A DNA stretch of 8,449 nt from contig JAHFEM010000055.1 of assembly GCA_023248505.1 (NCBI GenBank), positions 1 through 8,449 of the forward strand, given 5' to 3'. This stretch comes from Nitrospirota bacterium. Its GTDB lineage: Bacteria; Nitrospirota; Nitrospiria; SBBL01; Manganitrophaceae. Position 1 is the stretch's first letter; each line of letters starts with the position of its first letter. Below the pieces are notes generated by a model. That model ran no database searches. It was not told where the DNA came from and was given only the letters and a program-made list of their open reading frames with translations. The translations under genes and the position numbers were made by a program. Positions 5,313-8,449 of this stretch are shown here, in pieces.

Positions 5313-6569
5313 ATGTTGAAACGACTTCTCTTGATCGCTGTTTTTTCATTCGGCGCGGTCCTGTTTCTCATTTCTGTGTCGTTTGCTGAAGAAACCCCAT
5401 CTCAAATCCTGAACCTCGAAGATCTCCTTCAGGAGGTTGTCCAACGAAATCCCGAAATCATCGCGGGAGAAAAAAGAGAGCGCATGGCCGAGGAGAAGAT
5501 CCCGCAAGCGCGCGCATGGGACGATCCGCAGATCGGGGTGACGCAATGGTCGATTCCTTCCAATTTCAATTTGGGGAACGCGGACGAGACCTGGTACACC
5601 TTCTCTCAAACCTTTCCGTTCTTCGGAAAACAATTGCTCCGCGGCGCTGTCGCAACCCTGGAGCGGACCATGGCCGGGGAGGAATCTCGCGCCGTTCGGC
5701 TCAGAGTGCTCCGGGAAGCGAAGCAAGCCTACTTCGACCTCCTCCTCGCATACAAGATGCTTGAAATTCATCATGCCCAGGTAGATCTCGCAAGAAGGCT
5801 CTCCCGAATCACGCAGGAGAGATTTGCCGTCGGAGCGGTCGGCCAGCAAGACGTGCTCCGAGCTGAGATGGAGCTGCTGAATCTCTCCAATGAGCTTGAA
5901 CATTTGGAGGAGGAAAAGCGGACGGATGAAGCGCGGATCAATACGCTCCTGAATCGATCTGTCGATTCACCCATCGGTCAACCCCAAGCGACCCCCCTTC
6001 CAACCCTCGAGCCCGATTTTGAGATCCTGCAACGTGAAGCGGCGGAATCCCGTCCCGAAAACCGGATGCACGCCTTGGCGATCCGGCGTGGAGAGGAGTC
6101 GATCAAGCTCGCGCGGAAAGAGTTTTTCCCGGACGTGATGGGAGAGGTCGCCTACTGGGATGTTCATCACGGCCCGAATCGGTGGATGGCCTCGATTAAA
6201 ATCAGTATCCCCTGGATCAATAAGAAAAAGTATGACGCCCGTATTCGCGAGAACCAGGCCGAGCGGGAACGGGCCGAAGCGGCGCAGCAAGCAATAAACA
6301 ACGAGACTGCCCTTCGGATCAAAACACTAATCGCCCGCTTTCAAACCGCAAGACGTCTCGCACGCCTTTATGAAAGCGGCATTCTGCCGCTTGCGGAGCA
6401 GTCTCTTGCGGCCGCCCTCATCGGGTATCAGACGAAAAAGAATGATTTTCTCACCCTGATCGACGCGCAAAAGAATCTAAAAGAATTGGAGCTGACCTAC
6501 TTTCGCGCCCTTACAGAGATCCAGAAAAGTTTAACAGAACTGGAAGAGATAACGGGAAAAACATTTTAG
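5313..6569 (+). CDS. cusC: Outer-membrane efflux channel, TolC superfamily, CusC/CzcC-like
   Basis: 418 residues, the usual CusC/CzcC length. It forms the trimeric outer-membrane exit duct for the RND pump and adaptor encoded downstream. A signal peptide covers about 1-25 (KR start, hydrophobic core, cleavage near SFA|EE). Two outer-membrane efflux repeats follow, about 33-215 and 225-415, rich in long coiled helices. Landmarks are LNLEDLLQEVVQRNPEI at the start of repeat 1, the strand region FSQTFPFFGKQ, FFPDVMGEVAYWD with KISIPW in repeat 2, and the typical ending GYQTKKNDFLTLIDAQKNL. No N-terminal lipid-anchor Cys is visible. The start is ATG 5313 with GGAG at 5303-5306. The gap of 110 bp from the preceding gene holds a short AATCA/TGATT stem (5224-5238) without a T run, so read-through from the 4776 promoter is expected. 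Family sure; the metal is inferred from the partner genes. Confidence 0.92.
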   Translation: MLKRLLLIAVFSFGAVLFLISVSFAEETPSQILNLEDLLQEVVQRNPEIIAGEKRERMAEEKIPQARAWDDPQIGVTQWSIPSNFNLGNADETWYTFSQTFPFFGKQLLRGAVATLERTMAGEESRAVRLRVLREAKQAYFDLLLAYKMLEIHHAQVDLARRLSRITQERFAVGAVGQQDVLRAEMELLNLSNELEHLEEEKRTDEARINTLLNRSVDSPIGQPQATPLPTLEPDFEILQREAAESRPENRMHALAIRRGEESIKLARKEFFPDVMGEVAYWDVHHGPNRWMASIKISIPWINKKKYDARIRENQAERERAEAAQQAINNETALRIKTLIARFQTARRLARLYESGILPLAEQSLAAALIGYQTKKNDFLTLIDAQKNLKELELTYFRALTEIQKSLTELEEITGKTF

Positions 6570-6589
6570 GACGAAAAGGAGAATACAAC

Positions 6590-8206
6590 ATGAAAATCGT
6601 TCAAAACTTTAGAAAGCAGATTTCATTGGGTGTTTTGTCTCTCATTTTCACGGCGGCCTTCTATCTCTCACAGAACCCTGCGATGGGAGATACCAAATCC
6701 GATGGGTCCATGAAAGGAATGGAAGGGATGCAGATGGGCGTCAACGAGACCGGGCAGGCGACGACCATGCTCACGCCGGAGAAAAAACAGCGCCTTGGCG
6801 TGAAAGTCGCCGACGTTCAGGAGCATGAAGTCGAGAAAACGATCCGCGCCGTCGGCAAAGTGGCCTACGATGAGCGAAAACTCGCCCGAATCAATCTGAG
6901 GGTGGATGGCTGGATTCAGGAGCTCTATATCAACTTTGCCGGCCAGGAGGTGAAAAAAGGGGAGCCGCTCTTAACCCTCTACTCTCCTGACCTTCTCGCC
7001 ACCCAGCAGGAATACCTGTTGGCCAAGCGAGGCCTGGAAAAACTCGGGGCCAGTCCGATTGCAGAGGTCAGGGAGACCGGCGGTGCGCTTCTCTCCTCCG
7101 CGAGGAGAAGACTTCTCTTGTCGGGAATCACGGAGAAGCAGATTCAAGAGCTGGAGGATCGCGATGAACCGCAGACCGCGATCACGATCACAGCTCCCAT
7201 TCATGGCATCGTCACCAAAAGGGAAGGCGTTAAAGGAATGCGGGTCACGCCGGAGATGACCCTCTATGAGATTGCAGATTTATCCACCATCTGGATCTTG
7301 GCGGACGTTTATGAGTCGGATCTCTCCTCCGTGAAAGTGGGCGAGGAAGCGGCCGTAACCGTGGATGCTTACCCAGGCGAGACGTTTAAAGGCAAGATCG
7401 CTCATATCGATCCTTATCTGAATTCACAGACCCGCACGGTCCGGGTGAGGGTGGAGCTTCCCAACCCGGGAATCAAACTCAAACCGGAAATGTTCGCCCA
7501 AGTAGAATTGACCTCCAAGCTTGGCAAGGGGTTGGTGATTCCCGAATCGGCCGTGCTCGATTCGGGGGTGCGTCAGATCGCGTTTGTCGACCAGGGGATG
7601 GAGATGTATGAGCCGAAAGAGATCAAGGCGCGGCGCGTCGGCGATACCTATCTGGTGCAAGAGGGCCTGACCGCGGGCGATCGGATCGTCACCTCGGCGA
7701 CCTTCTTGATCGATTCGGAAAGCAAGCTGATGGCCTCTTCCAACATGATGGGCGCGCTCGGAATGGCCGGCATCAAGATGGAGCAGGCGCAGATGGGGAA
7801 GATGGATATGAATATGGAAGGGATGAAAGGAATGCCGACGAAGGAGAAACCGGTCGCAAAGGGTCCCCAGAGCAAAAAGGCCGGCGACTTGACCCTCACC
7901 TTGTCTACCGATCCAGCGCCGCCCAAAGACGGCGAGAACCTGCTTCGGCTGAAGATCGCCGATTCAGCCGGGAAGCCGGTGGAGAACGCCAAAGTCGTCT
8001 TCTCTTACACCATGGCGATGCCGGGGATGAAGTTGGTCAAGGTACCGGTCGCGCTTAACAACGGCGAATACAAAGGAAAAGTGAAATTCGGAATGGCCGG
8101 AGCCTGGGAAGTCACCGTATTTGTCACACTCCCTGGAAAGCCGGAGATCCAAGAGAAATTTACACTAGAAGCGGTTGACAGCATGGAAGGGATGCCAGGC
8201 ATGTAA
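6590..8206 (+). CDS. cusB: RND efflux periplasmic adaptor, CusB-like, with Met-rich segments and C-terminal YtkA-like domain
   Basis: 538 residues, longer than E. coli CusB (about 400). The adaptor links the inner-membrane pump to the outer-membrane channel and, in CusB, passes Cu(I)/Ag(I) to the pump through methionines. Order: signal or anchor segment (about 10-30); a Met-rich stretch MKGMEGMQM (41-49); barrel-sandwich half RINLRVDGWIQELY with GQEVKKGEPLLTLYSPDLL (118-136); a helical hairpin (about 137-190); the second half ITITAPIHGIVTKREGV (198-214); beta-barrel with IWILADVYESDL (234-245) and AVTVDAYPG; and a membrane-proximal part through VIPESAVLDSG to GDRIVTSATFLIDSESKL (363-380). A second Met-rich linker (381-415, 11 Met) joins a roughly 90-residue Ig-like domain (432-527; LTLTLSTDPAPPKDGEN, then MAMPGM and a GMAGAWEVTV strand) of the YtkA/FixH type. 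The tail ends SMEGMPGM. AAAGGAGA precedes the start by 7 bases, and the gap after cusC is 20 bp. Confidence 0.93.
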   Translation: MKIVQNFRKQISLGVLSLIFTAAFYLSQNPAMGDTKSDGSMKGMEGMQMGVNETGQATTMLTPEKKQRLGVKVADVQEHEVEKTIRAVGKVAYDERKLARINLRVDGWIQELYINFAGQEVKKGEPLLTLYSPDLLATQQEYLLAKRGLEKLGASPIAEVRETGGALLSSARRRLLLSGITEKQIQELEDRDEPQTAITITAPIHGIVTKREGVKGMRVTPEMTLYEIADLSTIWILADVYESDLSSVKVGEEAAVTVDAYPGETFKGKIAHIDPYLNSQTRTVRVRVELPNPGIKLKPEMFAQVELTSKLGKGLVIPESAVLDSGVRQIAFVDQGMEMYEPKEIKARRVGDTYLVQEGLTAGDRIVTSATFLIDSESKLMASSNMMGALGMAGIKMEQAQMGKMDMNMEGMKGMPTKEKPVAKGPQSKKAGDLTLTLSTDPAPPKDGENLLRLKIADSAGKPVENAKVVFSYTMAMPGMKLVKVPVALNNGEYKGKVKFGMAGAWEVTVFVTLPGKPEIQEKFTLEAVDSMEGMPGM

Positions 8207-8258
8207 CACAAAGCGTTCCCTCTGAGTCGACGCTTGAGGTACACCTTCGGAGAACCAC

Positions 8259-8449
8259 ATGATTGAAAAAATCATCGAGTATTCCGCCCGGAATAAATTT
8301 CTCATCATCACCCTCACCGCCTTTTTGATCGCCTGGGCGGTTTGGGCGATGCGGCACATTCCGCTCGACGCCATCCCCGATCTCTCCGATGCGCAGGTCA
8401 TCATCTTCACCGAATGGCCGGGCCGCAGTCCGACGCTCATTGAAGATCA
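8259..8449 (+). CDS. cusA: RND heavy-metal efflux pump, CusA-like (5' part only; runs off the window)
   Basis: The first 63 codons are visible from ATG 8259 (CGGAG at 8248-8252); full-length members are about 1,030-1,050 residues. It is the inner-membrane proton-driven pump that exports metal through the adaptor and channel encoded just upstream. Seen: MIEKIIEYSARNKF, the first transmembrane helix (about 14-30), then IPLDAIPDLSDAQVII (34-49) and EWPGRSPTLIED. The IPDLSD-QVII form is that of the Cu(I)/Ag(I) class (CusA, SilA), whereas Zn/Co/Cd pumps (CzcA) read more like VPDITN-QVQI. The catalytic methionine triad and the proton-relay residues lie outside the window and cannot be checked. It lies 52 bp after cusB, consistent with one operon. 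Confidence 0.92.
   Translation, partial: MIEKIIEYSARNKFLIITLTAFLIAWAVWAMRHIPLDAIPDLSDAQVIIFTEWPGRSPTLIED

Noticed and set aside
1..8449. CRISPR arrays, tRNA or rRNA genes, insertion sequences, integrase att sites.
   Set aside because: No regular spaced repeats, cloverleaf-like segments, transposase frames or terminal inverted repeats were seen on either strand.

Overview
The window looks like a Gram-negative bacterial accessory region. The left half (about 1-4600) is part of a conjugative or integrative element, and the right half (about 4770-8449) is the start of a copper/silver efflux operon. All supported genes are on the + strand. Gram-negative origin follows from the tripartite RND system, which needs an outer membrane. 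The species cannot be read from the sequence; the overall style is compatible with an environmental lineage such as Nitrospirota, but that is a weak inference.

Mobile-element half. The window opens inside the C-terminal part of a VirD4/TraG-type coupling protein (1-705). It is followed by a DnaG-like primase with an N-terminal zinc ribbon and TOPRIM core (729-2462). Next is a replication-relaxation family protein whose start codon overlaps the primase stop (2462-3343). A possible terminator lies at 3354-3410. Then come an exported phospholipase-D-type nuclease very like pKM101 Nuc (3447-3989), a single HU-family DNA-bending protein (4033-4311), and a stand-alone LuxR-type HTH protein of 92 residues (4318-4596). 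Together these are typical of conjugative transfer and replication of an element. The type IV secretion channel and relaxase are not in the window and would be expected upstream.

Junction. From 4597 to 4830 there is one small unrecognised ORF (4603-4779). A good sigma70-type promoter (4776-4804) has its -35 box over the stop codon of that ORF.

Efflux half. The promoter leads into a small secreted Cys-rich protein starting at TTG (4831-5202), a CusC-like outer-membrane channel (5313-6569), a CusB-like adaptor with Met-rich segments and an extra C-terminal YtkA-like domain (6590-8206), and the first 63 codons of a CusA-like RND pump (8259-8449, cut by the window edge). The CusA N-terminus has the IPDLSDAQVII signature of monovalent-metal (Cu(I)/Ag(I)) pumps rather than the CzcA form. 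With the Met-rich adaptor, this points to copper/silver export across both membranes. The arrangement reads as metal-resistance cargo beside a conjugation backbone. I found no clearly new defence or signalling system. The less ordinary items are the small Cys-rich lead gene, the adaptor fusion, the orphan LuxR protein next to HU, and a duplicated start region before the primase.
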